Shown piece by piece: positions 15,440 to 23,683 of a stretch of DNA of 44,123 nt. The DNA lies in contig JAUXAD010000004.1 in the NCBI GenBank assembly GCA_030620045.1, forward strand, positions 1-44,123, in the 5' to 3' direction. The translations under genes and the position numbers were made by a program. Positions within the stretch are counted from its first letter, which is position 1; each line of letters opens with the position of its first letter. The notes beneath the pieces are model-generated. The model saw only the letters and a program-made list of their open reading frames with translations, was not told the origin of the DNA and searched no databases. This DNA is from an archaeon. GTDB lineage: Archaea; Nanobdellota; Nanobdellia; Pacearchaeales; GW2011-AR1.

Positions 15440-15994
15440 TTATTCCTCTCCAACCATCTCAACCTTCCCGTCTTCTATAAGAATTTTTGTTATCTCCTTA
15501 GAAAGATTCACAATTTCTCCCTTATCATAAGGTCCCATTTTTTCTCCATCTAATCCAACAAATTCTTCAACATTTTCCTTAAAAATAACTAATTCATTTT
15601 TTTTTGTTTCCTCTTTTCCATTCAACACTTCATTAAGTTTTTTATCAGAAATATCTACGCATTTCATTAAATCCTCAAAAAGAGATTTTTCAAAACTAAG
15701 CATATTATCAAAATCCTGCTTTGAAATTCCAGTTTCAGCAGCAATTAAAACCAAATTCAAAATTTTCTTCCTCCTCCTTAACATAAGTTCTTTAAAAAGA
15801 GTTACAGCATTCTCAAGTTGTTTTTTTGTCTTAATAATAACATCAGAAAAAGCATCATCTTCCTTTGACGCTATTTCCTTTTTTTCTTTCAAATACTTAG
15901 CAAGCTCAACAATAAAACTATTAGATATCTTTTGCAGTTGCTCTGAATATCTCTCTTTTCTCGCTGCTTCGTAAACATCATTATAAGTTATCAT
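15440..15994 (-). CDS. GINS-family replication protein (Gins51/Gins15-like)
   Basis: The 184 aa protein begins MITYNDVYEAARKERYSEQLQKIS, the typical start of archaeal Gins51-type subunits. A helical A domain follows with a RRRKKILNLVLIAAETG segment (about 72-90), then a linker, then a small beta B domain at the C-terminus (VEEFVGLDGEKMGPYDKGEIVNL). GINS binds MCM and the GAN/RecJ-like nuclease to form the archaeal replicative helicase complex, and a RecJ/GAN-like gene is present at 26422-27759. It is last in an operon-like run apgM-rdgB-GINS. I saw no second GINS subunit in the window, so it may form a homotetramer. Confidence 0.85.
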   Translation of the reverse strand: MITYNDVYEAARKERYSEQLQKISNSFIVELAKYLKEKKEIASKEDDAFSDVIIKTKKQLENAVTLFKELMLRRRKKILNLVLIAAETGISKQDFDNMLSFEKSLFEDLMKCVDISDKKLNEVLNGKEETKKNELVIFKENVEEFVGLDGEKMGPYDKGEIVNLSKEITKILIEDGKVEMVGEE

Positions 15995-16028
15995 ATTAAA
16001 GAAAACAAAGAGAGATTTTTAATAATTG

Positions 16029-16565
16029 TTATGATAAATAATCCTTTAATTTCTCCAAAGCTATTCTATGCATAGAAATCGCATTTTTTTCATCAGCAGT
16101 CATTTCTGCAAAAGTTTTATCATATCCTTCTAGAATAAAAATCGGGTCCCAAGAAAAACCATTTGTTCCTCTTGGTTCTGAAGGAATTGTTCCATAAACT
16201 TCTCCATAAAAATACTTTATTTCTTTGCCATTATAGTAAGTTAATGTAGTTCTAGTATGTATTCCATGATTCTCAAAAAAATTAGCAATCTTACAGATTT
16301 TTTCTAAACCAACTGTTTCCCAAAACCATTTGATTAAAGGTCCAGGAAAACCATTCAAACAATCTATATATACAGATTGGTCCCAGATAACTAAAGGTTT
16401 CTTAACTTGTTCCCAAGCTTGTTTTGCTTTATGTTCTGCAATTTTATCAGAATTCAATCCTTGAATTTCATCTAAATCTAATTTAATGCTCTTTGGCTCA
16501 ATCCCAAGAATTTGCCCAGCTTCTCTAAGTTTATCCTTGTTCCCTGTCACAAAATAAATATCCAT
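16029..16565 (-). CDS. rdgB: XTP/dITP diphosphatase (RdgB/HAM1)
   Basis: This enzyme hydrolyses non-canonical purine triphosphates (XTP, ITP, dITP) to monophosphates. The 178 aa protein has the family's N-terminal TGNKDKLREA phosphate-binding motif (7-16), a DLDEIQG metal-site segment (about 30-36), the catalytic segment at WDQSVYIDCLNGFPGP, the GTNGFSWDPIF strand, and the C-terminal FAEMTADEKNAISMHR nucleotide-binding helix. The length is normal. It begins 12 nt behind the apgM stop, so the two are probably co-transcribed. Confidence 0.96.
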   Translation of the reverse strand: MDIYFVTGNKDKLREAGQILGIEPKSIKLDLDEIQGLNSDKIAEHKAKQAWEQVKKPLVIWDQSVYIDCLNGFPGPLIKWFWETVGLEKICKIANFFENHGIHTRTTLTYYNGKEIKYFYGEVYGTIPSEPRGTNGFSWDPIFILEGYDKTFAEMTADEKNAISMHRIALEKLKDYLS

Positions 16566-16577
16566 TTTATAAAAGAA

Positions 16578-17822
16578 TTATCTCACAAACCCAACTTTCT
16601 TCAGCAACTCATTCCCCAACATTCCCCCAAGACTCCCTTTTCTTGCTTCTTTTTCAGAAAATTTCTTTTCTTTAGGAACAGAGTCATTGTAAAACAAAAC
16701 CGGAACAGGATCTGCAGAATGGTGTTTAAGCTTGCAGGGTGTTGTATGGTCTGCTGTAACAACAACTTTAATTTTATTTGGTGGAGCAAACTTTCTCAAA
16801 AAATTAAAAAAAGTTTTGTCAATATATTCTAACATTAATTTTTTTTCAACAGGCTTATTATCATGTCCTGGCGTATCTGTTTCCTTTAAATGTATATAAG
16901 CATAATCTACTTTTTTGTGATTTTTTTTCAAAGCTTTAATAGAAAAAGTGCAGGCTTTTTTCAGACCTTCCCATAAATTTCCATAAGAATCTAATTTTTT
17001 TAATTTAGGGTAATCAAAAGAAAAAACTTTCATGCCAGAATGTCTTGTAAAACCTATTTCCAAAGGCATGTAAGCAACAGAAAGCCACTTTTTATATTGT
17101 TTTAATTTTGGAACTTCAATCCCAGCGCCCCTCACAAAAAGAAAGTTCGCAGGCATTAACCCCCTTCTCCTCCTCTCTTCATTTACTGGATGTTTATCAA
17201 GAATCTCATACGCTTTTTCTATGAACTCATTTACAATATTTGCAGTATATTGTGAATTTTCATCATCATCCAAAGGCTTGCAAAATCTAACTTTATCTAC
17301 AGCTTGAGATTTTCCCTGAGTATATGTCAAATCATTTCCAGAAATATTATCAGAAAAACCTCCCCTAAACACCAAAACCCCTCTATGCTGAATCGTTGGC
17401 TCAAAAATAAACTTGCAAGGAAGTTTTATTTTATTGTTTAATGCTTTAGCCAAAATTCCTGCTTCCAACGTTGTTAAAGTCCTTCCTGCTCTTCTGTCTA
17501 AAATATTACGCTTTTCCAAAGAATCAATTGTCGCAAAATTAGCTCTTAATGCCAAATCCCCTCTTGTCAATTTTATATCTGTGCCCCTTGCCTCTAATTG
17601 TCCTCTAGTACTTGAAATTAAATTACTGCCAAAAATAGAAACAATCGCTTCATCTGATTCAGGAACAAATCCTGGCTTAACAGGATACATATATCCCATC
17701 TCCCCTCTAGTAGCCAAAAAATCTAAATTAGGAGTATCTGCAGCCTCTAAAGGCGTCTTCTCATTAAGCTGTTTGCAGGGCAAATCCCCCATGCCATCCA
17801 AAATCACAAATATTCCCTTCAT
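16578..17822 (-). CDS. apgM: Cofactor-independent phosphoglycerate mutase, archaeal type
   Basis: It interconverts 3- and 2-phosphoglycerate in glycolysis/gluconeogenesis through a metal-bound phosphoserine intermediate. The 414 aa protein is of normal length for ApgM and belongs to the alkaline-phosphatase fold. It starts with the metal-binding FVILDGMGDLP motif (Asp9), followed by KTPLEAADTPNLDFLA, the nucleophile region PESDEAIVSIFG (Ser56), and near the end VVTADHTTPCKLKHHSADPVP, which supplies Asp and His ligands. It is first in the run apgM-rdgB-GINS and diverges from ftsY over an 85 nt gap holding a TATA box for each strand. Confidence 0.97.
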   Translation of the reverse strand: MKGIFVILDGMGDLPCKQLNEKTPLEAADTPNLDFLATRGEMGYMYPVKPGFVPESDEAIVSIFGSNLISSTRGQLEARGTDIKLTRGDLALRANFATIDSLEKRNILDRRAGRTLTTLEAGILAKALNNKIKLPCKFIFEPTIQHRGVLVFRGGFSDNISGNDLTYTQGKSQAVDKVRFCKPLDDDENSQYTANIVNEFIEKAYEILDKHPVNEERRRRGLMPANFLFVRGAGIEVPKLKQYKKWLSVAYMPLEIGFTRHSGMKVFSFDYPKLKKLDSYGNLWEGLKKACTFSIKALKKNHKKVDYAYIHLKETDTPGHDNKPVEKKLMLEYIDKTFFNFLRKFAPPNKIKVVVTADHTTPCKLKHHSADPVPVLFYNDSVPKEKKFSEKEARKGSLGGMLGNELLKKVGFVR

Positions 17823-17877
17823 TTTATATATTAAACAAAGCCCTCTTCTTTATAAAAATTTATATCTAATAAGAAAA

Positions 17878-17887
17878 CATTATAAAT
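17878..17887 (+). promoter_or_regulatory. TATA box of ftsY
   Basis: CATTATAAAT is centred 25 nt before the ATG at 17908. This supports that ATG rather than any start further upstream, because the frame stays open far into apgM on the opposite strand. Confidence 0.7.
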
Positions 17888-17907
17888 CTCCAAGCACTAA
17901 AAAATAT

Positions 17908-18930
17908 ATGTTCAAATTTTTAAGAGATAAAATAGGAAATTGGGCAAAAAAAGTCTCAGAAAAAGCAGAGCCAGTTGAAACCCCCAAAAAAATTAAAGAA
18001 AAACCAAAAAAAATAACAAAGCCCTCCCCAGAACCTGAAGAAGAAAATATTTTCAAAAAAATAACTTCAAAAATATCCAAGGTAAAAATTTCTGAAAAAG
18101 AATTTGAAGTCTATTCTGAAGAACTTGAAATGTTACTCTTAGAAAACAATGTTGCTTTAGAAGTTTCTGAAAAAATAATTCAAAAATTAAAAGAGAAAAT
18201 CGTCAAAAAAGAATTACTAAAAAAAGAAATTGAAAGTGAAATAAAAGATTCATTCAAGGAAATAATTGAAGAAATTTTAATAGAGCCCTTTGATTTAGTT
18301 GAAAAAATTAAAGAGAAAATTTCAGACCAAGCAAAAGAACCTTATGTTATTTTATTTTGTGGGATAAATGGAACAGGAAAAACAACAACTATCGCAAAAA
18401 TTGCAGATTTGTTAAAACATAAAGGAATTTCTTGTATTATCGCTGCAGCAGATACTTTTAGAGCAGCCTCAATTGAGCAGATAAAAGAACACGGAGATAA
18501 AATAGGGATTAATGTCATTGCTCATGATTACGGCTCTGACCCAGCATCAGTTGGATTTGATGCAATAAAATATGCAAAAAAGAATTTCATTGATTGTGTT
18601 CTGATTGATACAGCAGGAAGAATGCATACCTCAAAAAATCTTTTAAAAGAAATAGAAAAAATTTCACGGGTTTGCAAACCAGACTTAAAAATCTTTGTCG
18701 GTGAAAGCATAACTGGAAATGATGCAATAGAACAAGCAAAAAGTTTTGACTGGACAATTGGAATTGACGGCATAGTTTTAACAAAAGCAGACATTGATGA
18801 AAAAGGCGGGACATCTTTATCAGTAGGATATGTTACAAAAAAACCAATTCTCTACCTTGGCACAGGACAAGCTTATGACAAGATAGAAGTTTTTGACAAA
18901 CAAAAATTCATAGAAAAACTAGGATTATGA
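17908..18930 (+). CDS. ftsY: Signal recognition particle receptor FtsY
   Basis: This SRP receptor GTPase docks the SRP-ribosome complex at the membrane. The 340 aa protein has a short hydrophobic/basic N-terminus (MFKFLRDKIGNWAKK), a charged linker (about 20-60), an N-domain helix bundle, and a G domain with G1 GINGTGKTTT (152-161), ADTFRAAS, DTAGRMHTS and the TKAD motif. The C-terminal GTGQAYDKIEVFDKQKF is diagnostic of FtsY rather than SRP54. I chose the ATG at 17908 over the open frame upstream because of the TATA position and the normal protein length. A candidate structured RNA begins 7 nt behind its stop. Confidence 0.96.
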   Translation: MFKFLRDKIGNWAKKVSEKAEPVETPKKIKEKPKKITKPSPEPEEENIFKKITSKISKVKISEKEFEVYSEELEMLLLENNVALEVSEKIIQKLKEKIVKKELLKKEIESEIKDSFKEIIEEILIEPFDLVEKIKEKISDQAKEPYVILFCGINGTGKTTTIAKIADLLKHKGISCIIAAADTFRAASIEQIKEHGDKIGINVIAHDYGSDPASVGFDAIKYAKKNFIDCVLIDTAGRMHTSKNLLKEIEKISRVCKPDLKIFVGESITGNDAIEQAKSFDWTIGIDGIVLTKADIDEKGGTSLSVGYVTKKPILYLGTGQAYDKIEVFDKQKFIEKLGL

Positions 18931-18937
18931 ATTTTTG

Positions 18938-19024
18938 TGACGTCTATGCGATTTCACAGGAGGCAATTAGAAATCGCCGTTCAGTGTTTAGAGGAAGTTC
19001 AAAAGAAACCAGCGGGTGTCTTTT
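18938..19024 (+). ncRNA. Candidate structured RNA, copy A (behind ftsY)
   Basis: The segment is clearly richer in G+C than the surroundings and shares a near-identical core with 40401-40487. Hairpin 1 is a perfect 8-bp stem (GCGATTTC 18948-18955 with GAAATCGC 18970-18977) closing a 14 nt loop that ends GGAGGCAATTA. A GGAAG motif and an A-rich linker follow. Hairpin 2 (ACC 19008-19010, loop AGCG, GGT 19015-19017) is followed by a T-rich tract from 19021. A weak outer helix (18938-18941 with 19 nt-distant 18979-18983) is possible. No clear own TATA box was seen; it may be released from the ftsY transcript. The class is unknown, and the strand is inferred from copy B. Confidence 0.55.
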
Positions 19025-19075
19025 ATTTGATAAGAAGAAGTTTATTGAGAAGTTGGGGTTATAAAAAAAGAGTTA

Positions 19076-19732
19076 TTAATAATGTATATCTTCAGGCGCT
19101 AATTCACCAGATTTATAATTACACTCAATTAGATCCAAAAAAGTTTCCAATTCTTTATGTTCATCATCACGAATTCCAGCAATTCTAAGAATATTTCTTT
19201 TTTGTAATAATAAATCTACCATAATAGAACCACCCCTTTCTGTGAAGGTATTTTCTGCACCCCAACCACCATGAGAATGGAGTCCTAAATTTCGAGATTC
19301 CAAATTAATGCGAGTTTTAGAACCCCCATATCGTCCACGATAAAAATTCATTCTTACTTCTCTTAAAAATTCAAAATCCTCTGCTTCTCCAAGAGAATTA
19401 TCATATTCTCCTTTTGGATTTCTTCCTTGACCGAAATCAAATGAAAGATATTGGTAAGTTACAAGAGATGAGGAATTATAATAATGTTGACCAAAACCAA
19501 GCTCAATTTCAGAACCCTTAAGAGAGTAATGAAATGCCTCACCAATATCTAAAGGTATTCTAGGTGAACCATCATTTCTTATAAAGTATTTTGGGTCTAA
19601 TTTCTCATCTGGTTTTTTGCCAAAAAATTCTTTTGGACCATGCCTCTTTATTTCCATCCATCTTAAAGCATTTAGTTTTCCTTCTTCAAAAGTTCTCGAA
19701 AATATTCTTTCAACAGATTTCATGAAATCCAA
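19076..19732 (-). CDS. Unknown 218 aa protein
   Basis: This soluble protein has no signal peptide or membrane segment and is rich in aromatic and charged residues. The centre (about 70-165) looks beta-rich with glycine-rich turns (IELGFGQHYYNSSSLVTYQYLSFDFGQG, split here only as an approximate description; then LHSHGGWGAENTF). Two His (LHSHGG) and several Asp/Glu could form a metal site, but no known motif matched. It is transcribed opposite to ftsY and srp54, between them. A TATA-like box lies near 19744-19753 on the minus strand. The function is unknown. Confidence 0.7.
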   Translation of the reverse strand: MDFMKSVERIFSRTFEEGKLNALRWMEIKRHGPKEFFGKKPDEKLDPKYFIRNDGSPRIPLDIGEAFHYSLKGSEIELGFGQHYYNSSSLVTYQYLSFDFGQGRNPKGEYDNSLGEAEDFEFLREVRMNFYRGRYGGSKTRINLESRNLGLHSHGGWGAENTFTERGGSIMVDLLLQKRNILRIAGIRDDEHKELETFLDLIECNYKSGELAPEDIHY

Positions 19733-19814
19733 GAGGATAAAAGGTTTATAAAAATTTATATTCTAAAATATCTTTAACCAAAAATTTAATAACCCCAATA
19801 TTTCTTTATAAAAT

Positions 19815-21182
19815 ATGTTAGAAAAACTCGGAGAAGTCATAAGAAAAGCTACAGACAAGATAGCAAATGCCATATTTTTAGATAAAAATCTTGTTGATTC
19901 TATAACCAAAGATTTGCAAAGAGCCTTAATTGAAGCAGATGTAAATATAGTTTTAGTTAAAGAACTAAATGATAAGATAAAAAAAGCTGCTCTAGATGAA
20001 AGAATTAAAGGCGTAGATAAAAAAGAGCACATAATAAAATTATTGCATGACGAACTTATAAAAATTCTTGGAGAACATAAACAATTAAAATTACAAAAAA
20101 AGCAAAACAGAATTATGCTTTTCGGTTTGTATGGGGCAGGTAAAACAACAACAATAGCAAAATTAGGAAATTATTTTGCAAAGCGTGGGAACAAAGTTGC
20201 TTTAGTAGGATTAGACACTCACAGACCTGCGGCTCCAGAACAATTAAAACAATTAGCAGAACAAAATAAACTCACTTGTTTTATAGAACCAAAAGAAAAA
20301 GATCCAGTAAAAATCTGGAAAAAATATGAAAAGCAACTAAAAGATTACAATTTAATCTTAATAGATACTGCAGGTAGACATACTTTAGATAAAGATTTAG
20401 TCAAAGAAATAAAATTATTAAACAAAGAAATAAAGCCCACAGAATCAATTTTAATAATGCCTGCAGATATTGGTCAGGCATCAAAACAACAAGCTCAAGA
20501 ATTCAAGGAAGCAATAAACATCTCTGGAGTTATAATCACAAGGATGGATTCAACAGCCAAGGCAGGGGGTGCATTAACAGCCTGTGCAGAAACAAAAGCT
20601 CCAGTCTATTTTATAGGAACAGGTGAGAAAATAAATGACATAGAAGAGTTTAATCCTGAATCTTTCCTTTCAAGGCTTTTAGGAATGGGTGATTTACAAT
20701 CTTTAATAGAAAAAATAAAATCAGTGACTAATGAGAAAGAGCAGGAAAAAATACAAAAAAGAATTGAAGAAGGCAAATTAAGTTTAAGTGACGTTGTTGA
20801 ACAAGTAAAATCAATGGGTTCTATGGGAGGATTAGACAAAATTAAATCCATGATTCCAGGATTAGGGGATGCCAAAATTCCAGATAACCTTTTAGAAAAC
20901 CAACAAGAAAAGATTTCAAAATGGGAACATGTAATAAAATCTATGACTCAAGAAGAAAGAGATAATCCTGAATTATTAGAAAAACAAACTTCTAGAATAG
21001 CAAGAGTTGCAAAAGGTGCAGGTGTCCACACAAGTGATATTCGTTCTTTATTAAAACAATATAACATGCTTAGTGAAATGATGAAAGGTGGAGCAGAAAT
21101 AGATATGTCACAGGGAATGAGCCAAAAACAAATGATGAAACTTGCAAAGAAGTTTGCTAAAGGTGGAAAGTTGAGGTTTTAG
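19815..21182 (+). CDS. srp54: Signal recognition particle 54 kDa protein
   Basis: This GTPase binds signal sequences and SRP RNA. The 455 aa sequence shows the N domain (1-90), G domain with P-loop GLYGAGKTTT (104-113), GLDTHRPAAPEQL, DTAGRHTLD, TRMDSTAKAGGAL and the GTGEKINDIEEFNPE motif. The methionine-rich M domain follows (from about 300: SMGSMGGLDKIKSMIPG, then repeated Met pairs to the C-terminus). P-loop positions 3 and 5 are Tyr and Ala instead of the common Gln and Ser. Its partner ftsY is 0.9 kb upstream on the same strand. No SRP RNA was recognised in the window. Confidence 0.98.
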   Translation: MLEKLGEVIRKATDKIANAIFLDKNLVDSITKDLQRALIEADVNIVLVKELNDKIKKAALDERIKGVDKKEHIIKLLHDELIKILGEHKQLKLQKKQNRIMLFGLYGAGKTTTIAKLGNYFAKRGNKVALVGLDTHRPAAPEQLKQLAEQNKLTCFIEPKEKDPVKIWKKYEKQLKDYNLILIDTAGRHTLDKDLVKEIKLLNKEIKPTESILIMPADIGQASKQQAQEFKEAINISGVIITRMDSTAKAGGALTACAETKAPVYFIGTGEKINDIEEFNPESFLSRLLGMGDLQSLIEKIKSVTNEKEQEKIQKRIEEGKLSLSDVVEQVKSMGSMGGLDKIKSMIPGLGDAKIPDNLLENQQEKISKWEHVIKSMTQEERDNPELLEKQTSRIARVAKGAGVHTSDIRSLLKQYNMLSEMMKGGAEIDMSQGMSQKQMMKLAKKFAKGGKLRF

Positions 21183-21194
21183 GCAAACCCTTTA

Positions 21195-21656
21195 CTAAGG
21201 AACAAGATAACCAACATGGTCAGGCTCTATCCAACCATCTGAACCACAAGGAATTTTACTACCGGATAACAAAAGAGGATCACCTGCCGAACAAGGATGT
21301 TTATAAACAGGACGCCCTCTTATACTACTTATAGGCCTCCAACTATTAGTATCAGTATCATAAATATCTCCATCTGATCTTACATCTCTACATGCTCCAT
21401 CACCACTCAAATAAGTATAAGTCCCAGAACATTCTGTATTTGCATTTGTATCTATACTCACCACAGTGTCACAAATCCAAGAACTTCCACTCATTTGTAA
21501 AACCTGTCCATCTGCACAAGGTTCAATTTCATCATGAGAATGCCCAACTCCATTTGAACCTGCCCAAGCATAAACACCAATCCCAGTTAATATTAAAATT
21601 CCAATTATAATCAAAGTGTAAAGCCATCTATTAGAAAAATTAATAATCACCTTCAT
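21195..21656 (-). CDS. Exported anchored protein, 153 aa
   Basis: There is an uncleaved signal/anchor at about 10-32 (WLYTLIIIGILILTGIGVYAWA). An extracellular part follows with the segment GVGHSHDEIEPCADGQVLQMSG, here noted only for its 'GHSHDEIE' motif. Six Cys are arranged as spaced pairs, and several short 'C.DG/C..GD' units recur. The pattern resembles the tail-fibre/pilin-like short surface proteins common in uncultured archaea and bacteria. No enzyme motif is present. It is convergent with srp54 (12 nt gap). Confidence 0.7.
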   Translation of the reverse strand: MKVIINFSNRWLYTLIIIGILILTGIGVYAWAGSNGVGHSHDEIEPCADGQVLQMSGSSWICDTVVSIDTNANTECSGTYTYLSGDGACRDVRSDGDIYDTDTNSWRPISSIRGRPVYKHPCSAGDPLLLSGSKIPCGSDGWIEPDHVGYLVP

Positions 21657-21706
21657 AATTAAAGTAAAGAGATAAGATATTTAAATCTTTTTATGATAAT
21701 AAAACA

Positions 21707-22318
21707 ATGATCTCTCAAAAAATCCTTTGCCAAGGAGCAGAAGCAAAAATAATCCTTTCAAATGATTTTGTAATTAAAGATAGGATTCCAAAATCATATC
21801 GCTTAAAAGAACTTGACGACAAAATAAGAAAAAGAAGAACAAAATCAGAATCAAAACTCCTTATCAAAGCGTCAAAAATAATTTCTTCCCCAAAGCCATT
21901 TTTTATTCCACAAGTAAGTTACAAAATAAAAATGCCCTTCATCGACGGTAAAAAACTCTCAGAACATCTTGATAATTTTGAATTAAAAAAACAAAAACAA
22001 ATATGCAAACAAATCGGAGAATCAATAGCAAAACTCCACGACTCAGATATAATTCACGGAGACTTAACAACTTCAAACATGATATTAAAAGATAATAAAG
22101 TTTTTTTTATTGATTTTGGCTTAGGATTCATAAGCAAAAAATTTGAAGATAAAGCAGTTGACCTCCATTTACTTAAACAGGCCTTAGAAGCAAAACATTT
22201 CAAAAATTGGGAAGAACTTGTTAAAAAAGTTTTCAAAGGATATGAAAAATCTAAAGATTCAAAAATTGTTCTTGAAAGATTAAAAGCAGTTGAAAAGAGG
22301 GGAAGATATAAACATTAA
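21707..22318 (+). CDS. bud32: Bud32 kinase/ATPase of the KEOPS complex
   Basis: This is a small RIO-like kinase that, with Kae1, supports N6-threonylcarbamoyladenosine (t6A37) synthesis on ANN-decoding tRNAs. The 203 aa protein has the compact Bud32 layout: glycine-poor loop QGAEAKI (9-15), Lys24 in VIKDRIPKSYR, the family-specific KRRTKSESKLL helix, the catalytic loop HGDLTTSN (His117, Asp119, Asn124), the metal site DFG (136-138) and a C-terminal basic tail (KRGRYKH). It stands alone and is not fused to Kae1, which I did not see in the window. A TATA-like box (about 21676-21686) lies 26 nt upstream. Confidence 0.95.
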   Translation: MISQKILCQGAEAKIILSNDFVIKDRIPKSYRLKELDDKIRKRRTKSESKLLIKASKIISSPKPFFIPQVSYKIKMPFIDGKKLSEHLDNFELKKQKQICKQIGESIAKLHDSDIIHGDLTTSNMILKDNKVFFIDFGLGFISKKFEDKAVDLHLLKQALEAKHFKNWEELVKKVFKGYEKSKDSKIVLERLKAVEKRGRYKH

Positions 22319-22379
22319 TGATGTCCACGCCGAACAGAACTACTTTTTGTCACATCAATGAAATGTGTTTTTTAATTTG

Positions 22380-23585
22380 CTAATCAGTATCGCTCATCAT
22401 AGACATAAATCTATCTTGGGTCATATAATCATCTGGAAAATCCATAAGTTTTGAAATTTGTCTTTGTGAAGGTTCTTTCCACCCAAGAGTTTTATAGAAA
22501 GTTCTTACATAATGTTCCATATCCTCTTTTGTAGGAGTTAAAGATTCTCTATACTCTGAAAGAGCATCTTTTAATTCTCCTTTAAAGATTGCTCTCTGCA
22601 TCTTTCTAAAATCTCTCAAACCAGAAGTTTCTCTCGGGTTCAATAGAATTTTTCTATAATCAGGAACTAACCCAAAATATAAATCAACACATTCATCAAC
22701 ATCAATTAGATACAAATCCTCTCCATCAAAAATTTTATCATCAAAATCAATGAATCCCTGTTTCCTATAACCTGCTAAACAAACCTTACCCAGCATTTCA
22801 GCGTCTTGCTCAATTATCTCCTTTCTATGAGTCTCTAAAAATGTGTCAGGAAATTTTCCTTTAACTTCACTTAAAAATAAAAATTCTTCTACTGATGATT
22901 CGTAATATCCAATCACTTCTGGAACATTTATTCCTAATTTTGAAAATTCAATTGTTCTTTCCATTTCTTTTTTAGATGCTGTTTTTTGTATAGAAGAAAT
23001 AGAAGTAAGCCTAAATTTCGGTTTAGCATCAGAATAATAAAAACTATAAGAAATGTCTGCACTTTTTGCATAAACCCCCAACTGATCATCTCTCACTCTA
23101 AATTTAAATATTGGTCTTTTAACCGCTTTTTCTTTTTTTACTTCCTCGCTTATCTTTTCAAAATTCTCAGGTAAAAAGGTTTCTATTGGAATATCTGAAA
23201 ATTTTTGATTTATTCTCACCACCGCTTTTGAACCAATTGAATATTGTGTCCATTCCTCAGATCTTCCCGTATACTCTGCAATTTCTTTGTCTAAAGTTTC
23301 TCTTCTCCACAAACCTCTTCCTCTTGTTTGATTTCCTCTATAAAGAAAAAAATTCCCTCCTAATTCTCTAAATTCAGGGTCATTTATTGGGGGGTGGTTT
23401 ATTCCTGTTCCACCAATAAGACCTTCACCAGTTAATAAATTGCTAATAATATTAAGTTCATCTTCCCATTCATCTGGTTTCTCCCCAATATGTTTGTAAA
23501 TATCTTTATCTGCATGTTCTTCCACAAAATGTAATAAATCTTTTCTTGCATTAACAGTATGGTGTTCAAATTGGATTTCTTCCAT
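22380..23585 (-). CDS. Unknown 401 aa protein with an atypical kinase-like C-terminal half
   Basis: The N-terminal 190 residues are unassigned (they contain GGTGINHPPIND and YRGNQTRGRGLWRRETLD). From about 195 the layout is kinase-like: a basic strand, a helix with ERTIEFSKLGINVPEVIGYYES, a hinge-like strand FLFLSEVKGKFP, then GYRKQGFIDFDD and LYLIDVDECVDL in the places of the catalytic loop and the metal site. The usual HGD and DFG are therefore DFD and DVD, with no catalytic-loop Asn. It may be a divergent aminoglycoside-phosphotransferase/RIO-like enzyme or a pseudokinase. It is convergent with bud32, which has all the normal motifs. The assignment is inference. Confidence 0.65.
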   Translation of the reverse strand: MEEIQFEHHTVNARKDLLHFVEEHADKDIYKHIGEKPDEWEDELNIISNLLTGEGLIGGTGINHPPINDPEFRELGGNFFLYRGNQTRGRGLWRRETLDKEIAEYTGRSEEWTQYSIGSKAVVRINQKFSDIPIETFLPENFEKISEEVKKEKAVKRPIFKFRVRDDQLGVYAKSADISYSFYYSDAKPKFRLTSISSIQKTASKKEMERTIEFSKLGINVPEVIGYYESSVEEFLFLSEVKGKFPDTFLETHRKEIIEQDAEMLGKVCLAGYRKQGFIDFDDKIFDGEDLYLIDVDECVDLYFGLVPDYRKILLNPRETSGLRDFRKMQRAIFKGELKDALSEYRESLTPTKEDMEHYVRTFYKTLGWKEPSQRQISKLMDFPDDYMTQDRFMSMMSDTD

Positions 23586-23683
23586 TATCTTTCACAGAAT
23601 AAGGCTTCTGAGATGCCAACACCTCTAAGATAATCAATAGATAATATTTATAAAATTAACTAAAACTCACCCTGTGCAAGCAA

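Noticed and set aside
17413-17907. N-terminal extension of ftsY into the apgM region
   Set aside because: The TATA box and normal FtsY length place the start at 17908; the extension is antisense to apgM.
18946-19188. Plus-strand open frame through structured RNA copy A
   Set aside because: It runs into the antisense of the 218 aa gene, uses codons unlike the neighbours (AGG, CGA, GCG), and the matching frame in copy B ends after a few codons. A structured RNA explains the conserved stem better.
22316-22379. Possible C/D box RNA (AATGATG and AATGAA) between bud32 and the 401 aa gene
   Set aside because: No convincing D box (CTGA) and no inverted terminal pairing; probably just a convergent gap.
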